DNA of 28,536 nucleotides from Gammaproteobacteria bacterium (GCA_003233075.1 QIKQ01000303.1:1-28536), one strand, 5' to 3'; positions 6,582 through 14,453 are shown, numbered from the stretch's first letter. Program-made: numbers and translations. Notes: generated by a model not told the origin, from the letters alone.

Positions 6582-8510
6582 TTAATAATTCCCGCTCAAA
6601 CTAACAAAAAAAGATCTCCGTGGCGTACCGTAAGTTAATACTTCTTCATATTCTTCGTCGAACAAATTTTCGATTTTGGCGCTTATAGAATAACGCTTAT
6701 TTATTTTATGCTTAAGTAACAAATGTACAAGTGAATAATTATCCAGTGGCACGATTGTTCGATTAAACGAAGCGTCAAACTGAAAATCGACAATATCAGA
6801 TTTGCCGATATAGGCGAGATTAAAATTAGATTTTTTAGATAATTGATAATTAACATTTAACGCTAAGTGATGACGTGGACGTCGTACCTGTGGCGCACTT
6901 GTTGCTGTTTTTGCATCCATGTAGGTATAACTAGCTGAAACCGAGGACCTTTTTGACATTTGCCACTTCGCACCAATCTCGAGTCCCTCAGACGGAGATA
7001 CACCATTTAAATTAATTGAAGTAGTGCCTGAGCCAGTAATCAAATTAGTCACACGCAGTTTAAAATATGTGAAGTCTAGCTTTAACTTTTTACCCAGTAA
7101 ATTAATTTCGACCCCAGTATCCCATCCCTTAGCCGATTCAGGTTTAAGGTTAGGGTTTCCAGTAAAAGTTGCGGTAGAACCAAATAACTCAAACAAGGTT
7201 GGATTTTTTACACCAGTACCGTAACTTGCATGAAAACGATATTTAGATTTTCCACCTGGCAGCCAAGAAAATGTCGCACGACCAGTTTTTGCATCTTCAA
7301 AAATATCATTGTCATCAAATCGAGCCGCGAAGGAAGAAAACAGTCTGTTTCTATAACTTAGCCTGTGCTCAATAATATATCCTAAGTTTCTGATAACACG
7401 CTTGCCTCCGCTAAATGTAGTAAAAGCCTCTTCCTGTTCTCGTTCTATCGCTGTAATTAAAATCGTTTCCATTGGACTTGAGTCATTGCCACCTAAAACT
7501 AGAGAATTTTGATAATCTAATTTAAGCTTCTTGCCCTTGGAACTAAAAGAATTAACATTATTACTAAAACTGTCGATGTTAGTGTTAGCTACCGCATAAG
7601 CTAGCTTATGTGTCCATCGCCCATCTAATAAATCGAATTGGCCGCCGACTTTAGCAGACAGTTTATTGGTTAAATTATTATTATTTGCATCAACGGCACC
7701 GATGCCGCCACTAAAGCCATCGGTGTCCGTCTCAGCTTTTAGTTTTCTAAGGTTTAAAAATAATTTAATATTTTCGCTGGGCGATGTTCTTAAGTTAATA
7801 TTGATTGCTTTGTTTTCGTATGCATCCTTTTCAGTCGCACCTCTTAGTTCATTTGCAGAAGAGTAACCATCAGTTTTGTACGTCGATAATCCCAATGAAT
7901 AATTAAACTTAGAATTTCCACCGCGCGTGTTAAAATTTGATTTGAGGGTGTTGTCGCTACCTAGTTCAATTCTGACTAAACTCGATGCTTTTCTATTGCG
8001 TTTTTGCCCACCTTTTTTACTGTGAATAATAATAACACCGCCGATTGCATCACTACCGTACAGGGCACTTTGCGGTCCACGAATCACCTCAATTCTTTCA
8101 ATATTCGAAACGGATAGGTGAGCAAAATCAAATTCAGAAGATCTTGAGGGGTCATTGACTTCTATACCGTCAATGATGACCAAGGTATGATTAGCTTCAG
8201 CCCCTCGAAATCGTATTTGATTATTACCCCCTCTGGAGCCAGTTTGACTAACCGCAATTCCGGGTACGGTGCGCAAAATTTCCGCTACGCTTGTTGCGTG
8301 AATACGCTCAATATCCTTTGCTGTTACTACGGTTACGGTACTACCGACTTTATTAGCAGCGACAGGAACTCGGCTCGCTGAAACGACAACTTCCTTTCTA
8401 GACTCTTTTTCTTTTGCCTGACTGCTTGATGGTAAGAAGGTAGTTAAGGTTAGAAAACCAAGAAAAGAAAAATAAATATAATTTTGATAAAAGTACTGCT
8501 GAATATACAT
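6582..8510 (-). CDS. btuB: TonB-dependent vitamin B12 outer-membrane receptor
   Basis: A 642-residue TonB-dependent receptor that would take cobalamin across the outer membrane. A signal peptide covers about residues 1-32 (cleavage likely after SSSQA). A TonB box follows, EVVVSASR (40-47). The plug domain is about residues 58-170, with VPGIAVSQTG, IRFRGAEANHTLVIIDG, and IERIEVIRGPQSALYGSDAIGGVI. The C-terminal barrel holds LKPESAKGWDTGVE and NLFDEEYEE and ends in an aromatic residue (Tyr). The ATG has an AGGAA site about five bases upstream. The identification as BtuB rather than another receptor rests on the cobalamin riboswitch in its leader and the cob genes downstream. At 305 bases, the leader between the B12 box and the start is long. 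Confidence 0.92.
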   Translation of the reverse strand: MYIQQYFYQNYIYFSFLGFLTLTTFLPSSSQAKEKESRKEVVVSASRVPVAANKVGSTVTVVTAKDIERIHATSVAEILRTVPGIAVSQTGSRGGNNQIRFRGAEANHTLVIIDGIEVNDPSRSSEFDFAHLSVSNIERIEVIRGPQSALYGSDAIGGVIIIHSKKGGQKRNRKASSLVRIELGSDNTLKSNFNTRGGNSKFNYSLGLSTYKTDGYSSANELRGATEKDAYENKAININLRTSPSENIKLFLNLRKLKAETDTDGFSGGIGAVDANNNNLTNKLSAKVGGQFDLLDGRWTHKLAYAVANTNIDSFSNNVNSFSSKGKKLKLDYQNSLVLGGNDSSPMETILITAIEREQEEAFTTFSGGKRVIRNLGYIIEHRLSYRNRLFSSFAARFDDNDIFEDAKTGRATFSWLPGGKSKYRFHASYGTGVKNPTLFELFGSTATFTGNPNLKPESAKGWDTGVEINLLGKKLKLDFTYFKLRVTNLITGSGTTSINLNGVSPSEGLEIGAKWQMSKRSSVSASYTYMDAKTATSAPQVRRPRHHLALNVNYQLSKKSNFNLAYIGKSDIVDFQFDASFNRTIVPLDNYSLVHLLLKHKINKRYSISAKIENLFDEEYEEVLTYGTPRRSFFVSLSGNY

Positions 8511-8685
8511 AAAATTTCCTACTGACGAATAAAGTTATCATTATTGACACGGTAAATTTCAATTAAGAGAAAGTTGAATTACTTTGTGTCGTGCGTAGGA
8601 ATAAACATTGAATCGCATAAACGTCAAAACCAAACTAACCATAATCGATATGATTTGATTAGAAACGTTTAGCTTAAGTTTTGCC

Positions 8686-8730
8686 AGTGAAAATTACTTA
8701 AAGTAAAAATGACTAAAAGTGAAAATCACT
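8686..8730 (-). repeat. Three tandem 16-base units in the btuB leader
   Basis: Units AGTGAAAATTACT (8686), AGTAAAAATGACT (8702) and AGTGAAAATCACT (8718), as written on the plus strand, are spaced exactly 16 bases apart. Each is a near-perfect inverted repeat that could form a 4-5 pair mini-hairpin in the leader RNA between the riboswitch and btuB. Role unknown; it could be a protein-binding array or chance AT-rich duplication. Confidence 0.55.
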
Positions 8731-8752
8731 AAATAAAGTAACAACGTAGATT

Positions 8753-8798
8753 CCAACGTCGTCACTATCGGATTCCGCACCTGCAAACCCCACGTTGG
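8753..8798 (-). promoter_or_regulatory. Hairpin downstream of the B12 riboswitch (candidate expression platform)
   Basis: On the minus strand CCAACGT (8798-8792) can pair with ACGTTGG (8759-8753), a perfect 7-pair stem with a 32-base loop, starting some 20 bases after the B12 box. It lacks a clear U-run, so it is not an ordinary terminator. Its position suggests a part of the switching region, but this is inference. Confidence 0.35.
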
Positions 8799-8817
8799 CA
8801 AGAAGGACGACTAGAAT

Positions 8818-9003
8818 AATGGCAGGTATCCTGGCTTATGCGTCTACATGAGTACTCAGCCTTCCAACTTTGCTTCATCGTGGCTTTAGTGATTAAACTA
8901 ATTGAGTACTTACTCTACATATACAGTTGCGGGGGCAGCTACAGAATTGGTACTTATATTGGTACTGAGTACGTTACTGTATTCCCTATTAACCCTGTTT
9001 AGG
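8818..9003 (-). promoter_or_regulatory. Cobalamin (B12) riboswitch
   Basis: Read on the minus strand, the conserved core occurs in order: AATAGGGAATAC near 8990, GTAGCTGCCCCCGCAACTG at about 8924-8942, AAAGCCAC at about 8879-8886, GGAAGGCTGAGTA at about 8852-8864, and the B12 box AGCCAGGATACCTGCC at 8821-8836. All match the adenosylcobalamin-sensing class in sequence and order. It starts about 10-20 bases after the predicted transcription start of the promoter at 9021-9049 and precedes btuB. It should lower expression of btuB, and perhaps of the whole btuB-tonB-cob run, when cobalamin is plentiful. Ends are approximate. Confidence 0.95.
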
Positions 9004-9020
9004 GGCCACTATCGAGCGGA

Positions 9021-9049
9021 AAATTAACACAGTGCTTTTTAACTGTCAA
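9021..9049 (-). promoter_or_regulatory. Sigma70-type promoter for the riboswitch-btuB unit
   Basis: On the minus strand TTGACA (9049-9044), a 17-base spacer, then TAATTT (9026-9021). The -35 is perfect and the spacing ideal; transcription would start near 9014, just before the riboswitch core. Confidence 0.75.
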
Positions 9050-9086
9050 GTAGCGTCGATTTAGCCCCCTGTTATTCCAAGTTTCT

Positions 9087-9238
9087 AAGGAACCTCTGAT
9101 TAAATCAAAGGTTCCTGCGACGCAGGGAAGTGTCGCCAAAATCAATTGCTGTAAGTAATTGATTTTGTGAGACAAGAAAAAATCGCATTTTTTTCTTGTC
9201 GTGCTCTGACAATTCACGGACGAATTGTTCAGAGCTTG
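9087..9238. repeat. Multi-hairpin dispersed repeat family C, copy 1
   Basis: This segment and 23132-23304 share the same series of hairpins: GCGAC-GCAGGGAAGT-GTCGC, then AAAATCAATT / AATTGATTTT, then GACAAGAAAAAA-TCGCAT-TTTTTTCTTGTC (9171-9200), then CTCTGACAATTC / GAATTGTTCAGAG. It lies just upstream of the btuB promoter. No convincing protein is encoded. Confidence 0.8.
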
Positions 9239-9379
9239 CCTAAAGGAACTGCTGTTCGGCTATTTTAACTAAAATCAAGAGTTTAAGATTAATCACTGAA
9301 TTAACTTTTAGTTTTATAGGTTCTCAGCTTACTCCGCAGCTTGCTGCGGGGTACAATTCATTGGGGGTTTCCAAAGGGG

Positions 9380-9497
9380 GAGAATGGAATTATCCCGCCC
9401 ATATAAATTAGGCTTGCCTGTGCGAATTTACTTCGCGCGGAGCGAAACCTAATCAGGAAAAACTACCCCGTCCGATTGCGGCGGGGTAGTTTATTAA
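9380..9497. repeat. Dispersed repeat family A, copy 2
   Basis: Matches 1-107: the same GAGAATGGAATTATCCC start, GTGCGAATT-ACTTCGCGCGGAGCGAAA middle, and terminal GC hairpin TACCCCGTCCG-A-TTGCGGCGGGGTA. A preceding CGCAGCTTGCTGCGGGG hairpin (near 9340) has a relative between map and glnD (near 22290). It lies in the spacer between the btuB and btuF promoters. Confidence 0.75.
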
Positions 9498-9534
9498 GAG
9501 AATTGTATTTAAGACCTGTAAACGCATTACAACA

Positions 9535-9563
9535 TTGACTAAATAATTTCTTGCCATTACAAT
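9535..9563 (+). promoter_or_regulatory. Sigma70-type promoter for btuFCD
   Basis: TTGACT (9535-9540), a 17-base spacer, then TACAAT (9558-9563): five of six matches in each hexamer with ideal spacing. Transcription would start near 9570, leaving a leader of about 250 bases that contains repeat family D but no B12 box, so this operon seems not to be riboswitch-controlled. Confidence 0.65.
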
Positions 9564-9639
9564 TCACTTTGACTTCTGGTGTGCCTGAGCTATTCAATCC
9601 TCTTTAGTTATTATATCTTTAAACGTTTTATATTCTACA

Positions 9640-9778
9640 GGGCATCTCTAAAAATTAGAATATTTGTGCGCTGGCAAGGCGGAGAACTTTTTATAAGCGC
9701 AGTTTACACGCAGTAAAGGAGCATTTTAAAAAGTTCGACAACGCCGCCAGCGTGCAAATAGACACAATTAGAGGTGAA
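9640..9778. repeat. Palindromic dispersed repeat family D, copy 1
   Basis: The left part, TCTCTAAAAATTAG then TTTGTGCGCTGGCAAGGCGG and AGAACTTTTT, recurs at 28449-28536 almost base for base. The right part (AAAAAGTTCGACAACGCCGCC then AGCGTGCAAAT and AATTAGAGGTG) is a diverged reverse complement of the left, so the whole is one imperfect palindrome with GGCATCTCTAAAAATT / AATTAGAGGTG ends. It lies in the btuF leader. It may be a small non-autonomous element. Confidence 0.7.
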
Positions 9779-9817
9779 CCAGTATGAGAGCTGTCAGATG
9801 AACGCAGACGCAGGTAG

Positions 9818-10675
9818 TTGACCTTGTTTAAAGCAACTATTTTCATATCATTAATCCTATTCAGTTTGACTCTGCTGGCTAAGCCAAAACGAATAGCATC
9901 AATGAATTTATGCACCGATCAGTATCTGCTATTGTTAGCCGATCCTAGTACAAGTACAATCGTCACGATTACTTGGCTGGCACACAATCAAAAATCCTCC
10001 TACTACTTTCAACGCGCAAAAAATATACCGGCTAATCATGGTGACCCGGAAGAGATCATTTCTTACCAACCCGATTTAATAGTAGGCGGTCTGTATAGCG
10101 CGAGAATAAGTACACGAATACTTACTCAACTTGGATATCGTGTTGAATTGTTTGATCACCCGACTAGTATCGAACAAGTACGACAGCAACTTCGCCGCAT
10201 CGGCGATTTGATTGGGCGTAGAGCGTACAGCGAATTAATCATAAATAAAATGAATCTGCGACTGAAAGAGGTGATGAGTTTACCTAAAAAGAACGCGCCG
10301 ACAATAATGCAATATGCTCCGAGTGGTTTTACCGTAGGGCGCGAGACTTTGGTCGGCGATATAATGTACCATGCTGGCTGGCGTAATAGTGCAAGTGTGG
10401 CAGGTATAAAAAAAACGGGTTACGTTGATTTAGAAACATTAATAGTCATAGCGCCACTTGCACTTATTGATTCACCACTCGCCCCCAATTCATTTTCTTA
10501 TTCCGAGATAATGTTAAAACACCCGGCGTTACTGCGAGCAAAGCGACCAAAAATTAGACTTGCAATTAATCCAGCTTTTTGGAATTGTGGTGGTCCCATG
10601 TTAATTGACGCAATAGTACAACTAAGAAAGGTACGTGAGTCACTAAATAATAAGCAACAAAAGACTGATTTATGA
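9818..10675 (+). CDS. btuF: Periplasmic corrinoid-binding protein of an ABC importer (BtuF-like)
   Basis: A 285-residue class-III periplasmic binding protein. A short signal peptide (residues 1-21, ending LLA) is followed by KRIASMNLCTDQYLLLLADP and HGDPEEIISYQPDLIVGG, the usual first-lobe features, and a helix-rich second lobe. It would hand cobalamin to BtuCD. The start must be TTG (9818, or 9824 with a better-placed AGG); no ATG is available in frame before the signal peptide. Its stop overlaps btuC (ATGA). The same fold also serves haem and siderophore importers; the B12 role is inferred from the divergent btuB and cob genes, and no riboswitch precedes this operon. Confidence 0.78.
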   Translation: MTLFKATIFISLILFSLTLLAKPKRIASMNLCTDQYLLLLADPSTSTIVTITWLAHNQKSSYYFQRAKNIPANHGDPEEIISYQPDLIVGGLYSARISTRILTQLGYRVELFDHPTSIEQVRQQLRRIGDLIGRRAYSELIINKMNLRLKEVMSLPKKNAPTIMQYAPSGFTVGRETLVGDIMYHAGWRNSASVAGIKKTGYVDLETLIVIAPLALIDSPLAPNSFSYSEIMLKHPALLRAKRPKIRLAINPAFWNCGGPMLIDAIVQLRKVRESLNNKQQKTDL

Positions 10676-11688
10676 GTGGCTGCAAACACGACGTTAAAAT
10701 ATCAAGTTTTATGCTTATTTTAATATTGCTGCTACTGATCGTAATATTTTTTATTCTTTCATTAACGACAGGACGATACAGTTTTTCCTTGTGGACGACT
10801 CTTCAAGAATTAATGTCTAATAAGAGCGGAGTGTATACACTGATTTTGGTCGAGCTACGCTTACCTAGATCATTAGTCGCTTTAATTGCTGGTGCTACAT
10901 TAGGATTATGCGGAGCTGCCATGCAGGGATTATTGCGTAATCCTCTGGCTAGCCCAGGAATACTGGGCAGTAGTAGCGGAGCCGCGTTATTCGCAGTCAT
11001 TGTACTTTATTTTGGCTTTCACGGTGCAACACAATGGCTGCTACCTCTTGCTGGTATGATAGGAGCATTGGCCGCAATCGTTTTAGTTTTTGCTTTGACA
11101 GGTAAGGACTCAAGTATTACCACTATTATCTTAGCGGGCGTAGCGATCAATGCAATCGCTGCCGCTTGTATTTCCCTGGCAATTAACCTTGCACCGAGCC
11201 CCTATGCCTTTCGCGAACTTGCATTATGGACACTTGGCGATCTTAGTAAAGTATCGTTGCCCAATGTCTGGTTAATGTTACCGACGACCCTGCTTGGCTG
11301 GGGACTACTCTTTGGATGTGGAAGGGGATTGAATGCGCTTTCTCTTGGCGAGCAAACCGCGTCATCGATGGGCATTAATGTGACGCGCTTACGCTGGCGT
11401 ATTTTTTTAGCAACAGCACTTGCTGTTGGAGCAGCGGTTGCGACTGTGGGAGTAATCGGATTTATTGGTTTAGTGGTTCCACACTTATTACGTCCGTTAA
11501 TTGGTTATGAACCACGGAGATTATTATTCGTCAGTGCCCTGGGAGGAGCCGTCATGCTACTGATTGCTGATATTGCTGTCAGAATATTACCCTCTCAGGT
11601 GCCACTGCAAGTTGGCGTATTAACGGCGATAGTCGGCGCACCCTTTTTTCTTTATCTTATTGTTCAATCTCGTAAGGTTACGCCATGA
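10672..11688 (+). CDS. btuC: ABC importer permease (BtuC/FecCD family)
   Basis: A 338-residue, strongly hydrophobic permease with about ten membrane helices. Family hallmarks include ELRLPRSLVALIAGATLGLCGAAMQ (residues about 59-84, with LRLPR), RNPLASPGILGSSSGAAL, and the coupling segment GVIGFIGLVVPHLLRPLIG. It would form the inner-membrane channel with a BtuD dimer. It starts with ATG in a four-base overlap with btuF and ends in a four-base overlap with btuD, so the three genes are translationally coupled. Confidence 0.88.
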   Translation: MSGCKHDVKISSFMLILILLLLIVIFFILSLTTGRYSFSLWTTLQELMSNKSGVYTLILVELRLPRSLVALIAGATLGLCGAAMQGLLRNPLASPGILGSSSGAALFAVIVLYFGFHGATQWLLPLAGMIGALAAIVLVFALTGKDSSITTIILAGVAINAIAAACISLAINLAPSPYAFRELALWTLGDLSKVSLPNVWLMLPTTLLGWGLLFGCGRGLNALSLGEQTASSMGINVTRLRWRIFLATALAVGAAVATVGVIGFIGLVVPHLLRPLIGYEPRRLLFVSALGGAVMLLIADIAVRILPSQVPLQVGVLTAIVGAPFFLYLIVQSRKVTP

Positions 11689-12479
11689 CAAGCAGTGAAA
11701 TATTGTTTGAAGTGACTGACTTGTCAGTTTCAATTGCTGAAACAACTATTATTAAAAACGTTGAACTCAGATTAAAGGCGGGAGAATTACATGGTTTACT
11801 AGGACCCAATGGCGCCGGTAAATCTACATTGTTAAAAGCAATGACGGGATTACAAGAATTTCAAGCGGGTTCGATATTATTGCGTAACGAAAGCATCAAC
11901 ACTTATGGAAGCGATCAGCGCGGTAAGGCCATTGGATATCTAGAACAAAATGGCTACATTCATTGGCCATTGAAAGTTCAACGGCTCGTTGAACTAGGTC
12001 GTGTGCCGCACTTACCTACCTGGACAGGGCTTAGTGATAAGGATTCCGCAAGTGTAGAAAAAGCATTGAAGCAAACGGACACCTGGCATTTACGTGATCG
12101 TATTTCGACCACACTATCGGGGGGCGAAAAATGTCGAGTTTTACTGGCTAGAGTTTTTGCTGGTGAGCCCGATATTCTTTTTGCGGATGAACCAATCGCT
12201 GCTCTTGATCCAGCTCATCAATTAATGGTGATGAATTGTTTTCGTCAATTTGTTGATGCAGGAGGCACGGCAATTATTGCAATACATGACCTTAACATGG
12301 CAGCGCGCTACTGTGACAAACTCTTGTTGCTTGATAAGGGGGAAATGGTGGCTAGGGGCAAGCCGGATGATGTTCTTAACGAAGAGAACCTCAAATCAGT
12401 CTATGGCATCTTGGCCAAGATACGCCGAGATGAATGCAATCGTCTAACCATACACAGCTACAGTCTAATAAAAAATTAA
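11685..12479 (+). CDS. btuD: ABC importer ATP-binding protein (BtuD/FecE family)
   Basis: A 264-residue ATPase with Walker A GPNGAGKST (40-48), signature LSGGE (144-148), Walker B ILFADEP (164-170) and the H-loop histidine in IAIHDLN (His201). The residue order fits importers of the B12/iron-chelate group. It ends the btuF-btuC-btuD operon; the next gene, dapE, converges from the other strand, with a MITE in between. No intrinsic terminator is evident after it. Substrate specificity cannot be read from the ATPase itself. Confidence 0.87.
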   Translation: MTSSEILFEVTDLSVSIAETTIIKNVELRLKAGELHGLLGPNGAGKSTLLKAMTGLQEFQAGSILLRNESINTYGSDQRGKAIGYLEQNGYIHWPLKVQRLVELGRVPHLPTWTGLSDKDSASVEKALKQTDTWHLRDRISTTLSGGEKCRVLLARVFAGEPDILFADEPIAALDPAHQLMVMNCFRQFVDAGGTAIIAIHDLNMAARYCDKLLLLDKGEMVARGKPDDVLNEENLKSVYGILAKIRRDECNRLTIHSYSLIKN

Positions 12480-12560
12480 TCAGAGGCTCCTTAAGATTTC
12501 AGTCTAATATTATCTTGGGTGAATTAGTATTTTGATTTGAAGTAGAGACAAGGTATGCCT

Positions 12561-12907
12561 CACTGCTGTCCCACAAATATTTTGCCTCGATGTGTAGCAG
12601 TTATAGAGCGACCTGATTGCACTCAACGCAGCCCGTCGTTGCGAGACTGCGTTAGCAGCCGAAGCAATCTCCTAAGCTAAGTCATTGAATTTAGGAGGTT
12701 GCCACGAAATGCTCAACGAGCATTTCTCGCAACGACGAATTCTTTTTAGATTCTTCTCATCATGATGGTGAATAATCTTGCGATTTTTATCATTATTAAC
12801 GAGCGTAAGCTAAGCGCTAGTTTCATGTCCCAAATCGACATTCAAATGATTAGCGTTATGCTGATAGTGTTTAATGAAACATTATCAAAAACTGTGGGAC
12901 AGCAGTG
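12561..12907. mobile_element. MITE-like element, copy 2, with perfect 10-bp target duplication
   Basis: Terminal inverted repeats CACTGCTGTCCCACA (12561-12575) and its reverse complement (12893-12907) match the ends of the element at 439-773. The 10-mer AGGTATGCCT is present directly on both sides (12551-12560 and 12908-12917). At 347 bases with no open frame it must be moved by enzymes encoded elsewhere. It fills most of the 452-base convergent gap between btuD and dapE. Confidence 0.85.
12634..12737. repeat. Nested palindromic repeat (CGTCGTTGCG arms), copy 2
   Basis: Arms CGTCGTTGCGAG (12634-12645) and CTCGCAACGACG (12726-12737) flank GAAGCAATCTCCTAA and TTTAGGAGGTTGCC. It corresponds to 563-672 within the other MITE copy, and the segment CTGCG-TAGCAG-C-GAAGCAATCTC is shared with 19527-19566 in reverse orientation. 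Confidence 0.75.
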
Positions 12908-12931
12908 AGGTATGCCTTGTCTGCACTATAG

Positions 12932-14071
12932 CTAAGTTAATAATTTATTGAGTATATTCTCGTAAACTACTGATAATTCATTTAAATCAGTGCAACTTAC
13001 ATGCTCGTCGATTTGATGTATCGTGGCGTTTAATGGTCCTAACTCAAGTACTTGCGCACCAGTTGGAGCAATAAAGCGACCATCGGAGGTGCCTCCAGCA
13101 GTTGATAACTCTGTTGTGATATTTAAAACTTCTTTGATGGCTGAACGACTCGCTTCAACCAAAGCGCCGGCTGCTGTTAAAAATGGTAAGCCTGAATGTC
13201 GCCACGAAAGTTTGTAATTAAGTTTATGTTTTACTAATAATTCGACAACAGAGGCTTTGATTTGGTCAGCGCTGGTTTCAGTAGAATATCGAAAGTTAAA
13301 CACTAAATTTAGTTCACCCGGGATGACATTATCGACACCGGTTCCAGCCGCTACATTGGAAACTTGAAATGAGGTAGGCGGGAAAAACTCATTACCTTCA
13401 TCTAGTTTCAAATTACAGAGATCGCTTAGAAATGCGGTGGATTTGTGAACGGGATTGTCTGCTAAATGTGGATAGGCAACATGTCCTTGTTGGCCAATAA
13501 TAGAAAGATGGCCGTTGATCGAACCACGTCTGCCGTTCTTAATGACATCGCCTAATTGTTTCGTGCTTGATGGTTCGCCAACCAAGCAATAATCGATTTT
13601 CTCTTGACGTTTTTCCAAGGTCTCGACAACTTTCACTGTGCCGTTAATGCTGGGGCCTTCTTCATCACTGGTAATGAGAAACGCAATTGAGCCTTTGAGT
13701 TTTGGTTTGCCTTCTAAAAATTTTTCGCAGGCAATAATCATGCAGGCAAGACTGCCTTTCATATCTGCAGCACCGCGACCATATAATAAATCATCTTTGA
13801 TAGTTGGCGTGAATGGTGGGTTTTGCCATTGTTCCTCAGGTCCAGTAGGAACAACATCAGTGTGGCCTGCAAATGCGAAAAGAGGTTCTTGGTCGCCTAA
13901 ACGAGCCCAAAAATTGTCTACATCGTCAAAGCGCATAGGCTCAATAGTGAAGCCAAGATTTCGCAGGCGCGCGATCATAATTTCTTGGCAGCCCGCATCA
14001 TCAGGCGTAAGGGACTGGCGTTCGATTAATTGTATTGCAAGCTGGATAGTTTCTGAATTGATTGATGGCAT
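12932..14071 (-). CDS. dapE: Succinyl-diaminopimelate desuccinylase
   Basis: An M20-family metallohydrolase that cleaves N-succinyl-LL-diaminopimelate to LL-diaminopimelate and succinate, in lysine and peptidoglycan precursor synthesis. It has 379 residues, the normal length. Metal and catalytic residues are visible: FAGHTDVVP (His70, Asp72), GRGAADMKGS (Asp103), and TSDEEGPS (Glu137, Glu138), with STAGGTSDGRF and the C-terminal ATIHQIDEHV further on. It starts five bases after the ArsC-like gene, as in the E. coli yffB-dapE pair, and is the last gene of the minus-strand dap group. Confidence 0.96.
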   Translation of the reverse strand: MPSINSETIQLAIQLIERQSLTPDDAGCQEIMIARLRNLGFTIEPMRFDDVDNFWARLGDQEPLFAFAGHTDVVPTGPEEQWQNPPFTPTIKDDLLYGRGAADMKGSLACMIIACEKFLEGKPKLKGSIAFLITSDEEGPSINGTVKVVETLEKRQEKIDYCLVGEPSSTKQLGDVIKNGRRGSINGHLSIIGQQGHVAYPHLADNPVHKSTAFLSDLCNLKLDEGNEFFPPTSFQVSNVAAGTGVDNVIPGELNLVFNFRYSTETSADQIKASVVELLVKHKLNYKLSWRHSGLPFLTAAGALVEASRSAIKEVLNITTELSTAGGTSDGRFIAPTGAQVLELGPLNATIHQIDEHVSCTDLNELSVVYENILNKLLT

Positions 14072-14076
14072 AATAT

Positions 14077-14439
14077 TTAGCTAAGTAGTTTTGAATATTT
14101 AGATTCGTTGAAACCAAATTCTATTTGCTTTTCAAATTCTAAAACAGGCCGTTTAACTAGAGTTGGCTTATTAATGAGAATGGTTAGGGCAGATTTAGAT
14201 TTTTTGTTTTCTAATTCAGTGAGACAAGATTTTTCACTGTCACTTAGTTGTCGCCAGCTAGTTGATCGCTTATTAATAATTTGATCAGCAGTAGAATTTT
14301 GTAACCAAAAAACTAAAATGTCCTCGTTTAATGAGTTTTTCTTAAAGTCGAAAAACTCATAGTCGAGATTGTTAGATTCAAGCCAAACTTTTGCTTTTTT
14401 GACCTGGTCGCAATTATTGATGCCATAAAGTTTAAGCAT
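14077..14439 (-). CDS. ArsC/Spx-family protein (YffB-like)
   Basis: A 120-residue thioredoxin-fold protein of the arsenate reductase-like family. It begins LKLYGINNCDQVKKAKVWLE with the single N-terminal Cys10; the CxxC of Spx is absent. It has the WRQLSD segment and the C-terminal NKPTLVKRPVLEF that is typical of the group. The group is linked by position to dapE in many gammaproteobacteria, as here, but its reaction is not established; arsenate reduction should not be assumed. It sits 14 bases after dapD and 5 before dapE, so it belongs to the same transcript. Confidence 0.85.
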   Translation of the reverse strand: MLKLYGINNCDQVKKAKVWLESNNLDYEFFDFKKNSLNEDILVFWLQNSTADQIINKRSTSWRQLSDSEKSCLTELENKKSKSALTILINKPTLVKRPVLEFEKQIEFGFNESKYSKLLS

Positions 14440-14453
14440 GATCGTATTAAGTT

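Noticed and set aside
8999..9217. Minus-strand 72-codon frame in the btuB promoter region
   Set aside because: It runs through repeat family C and the btuB promoter and has no recognisable protein features.
9570..9817. Second cobalamin riboswitch before btuFCD
   Set aside because: I looked for the B12 box and GCCCCCGCAACTG core on the plus strand and found neither.
9691..9915. Minus-strand 74-codon frame overlapping the btuF start
   Set aside because: It is antisense to the btuF signal peptide and made largely of repeat family D.
14077..14439. Arsenate reductase
   Set aside because: Only the fold and single N-terminal Cys fit; there is no ars context, and the dapE-linked YffB-like group has no proven arsenate activity.
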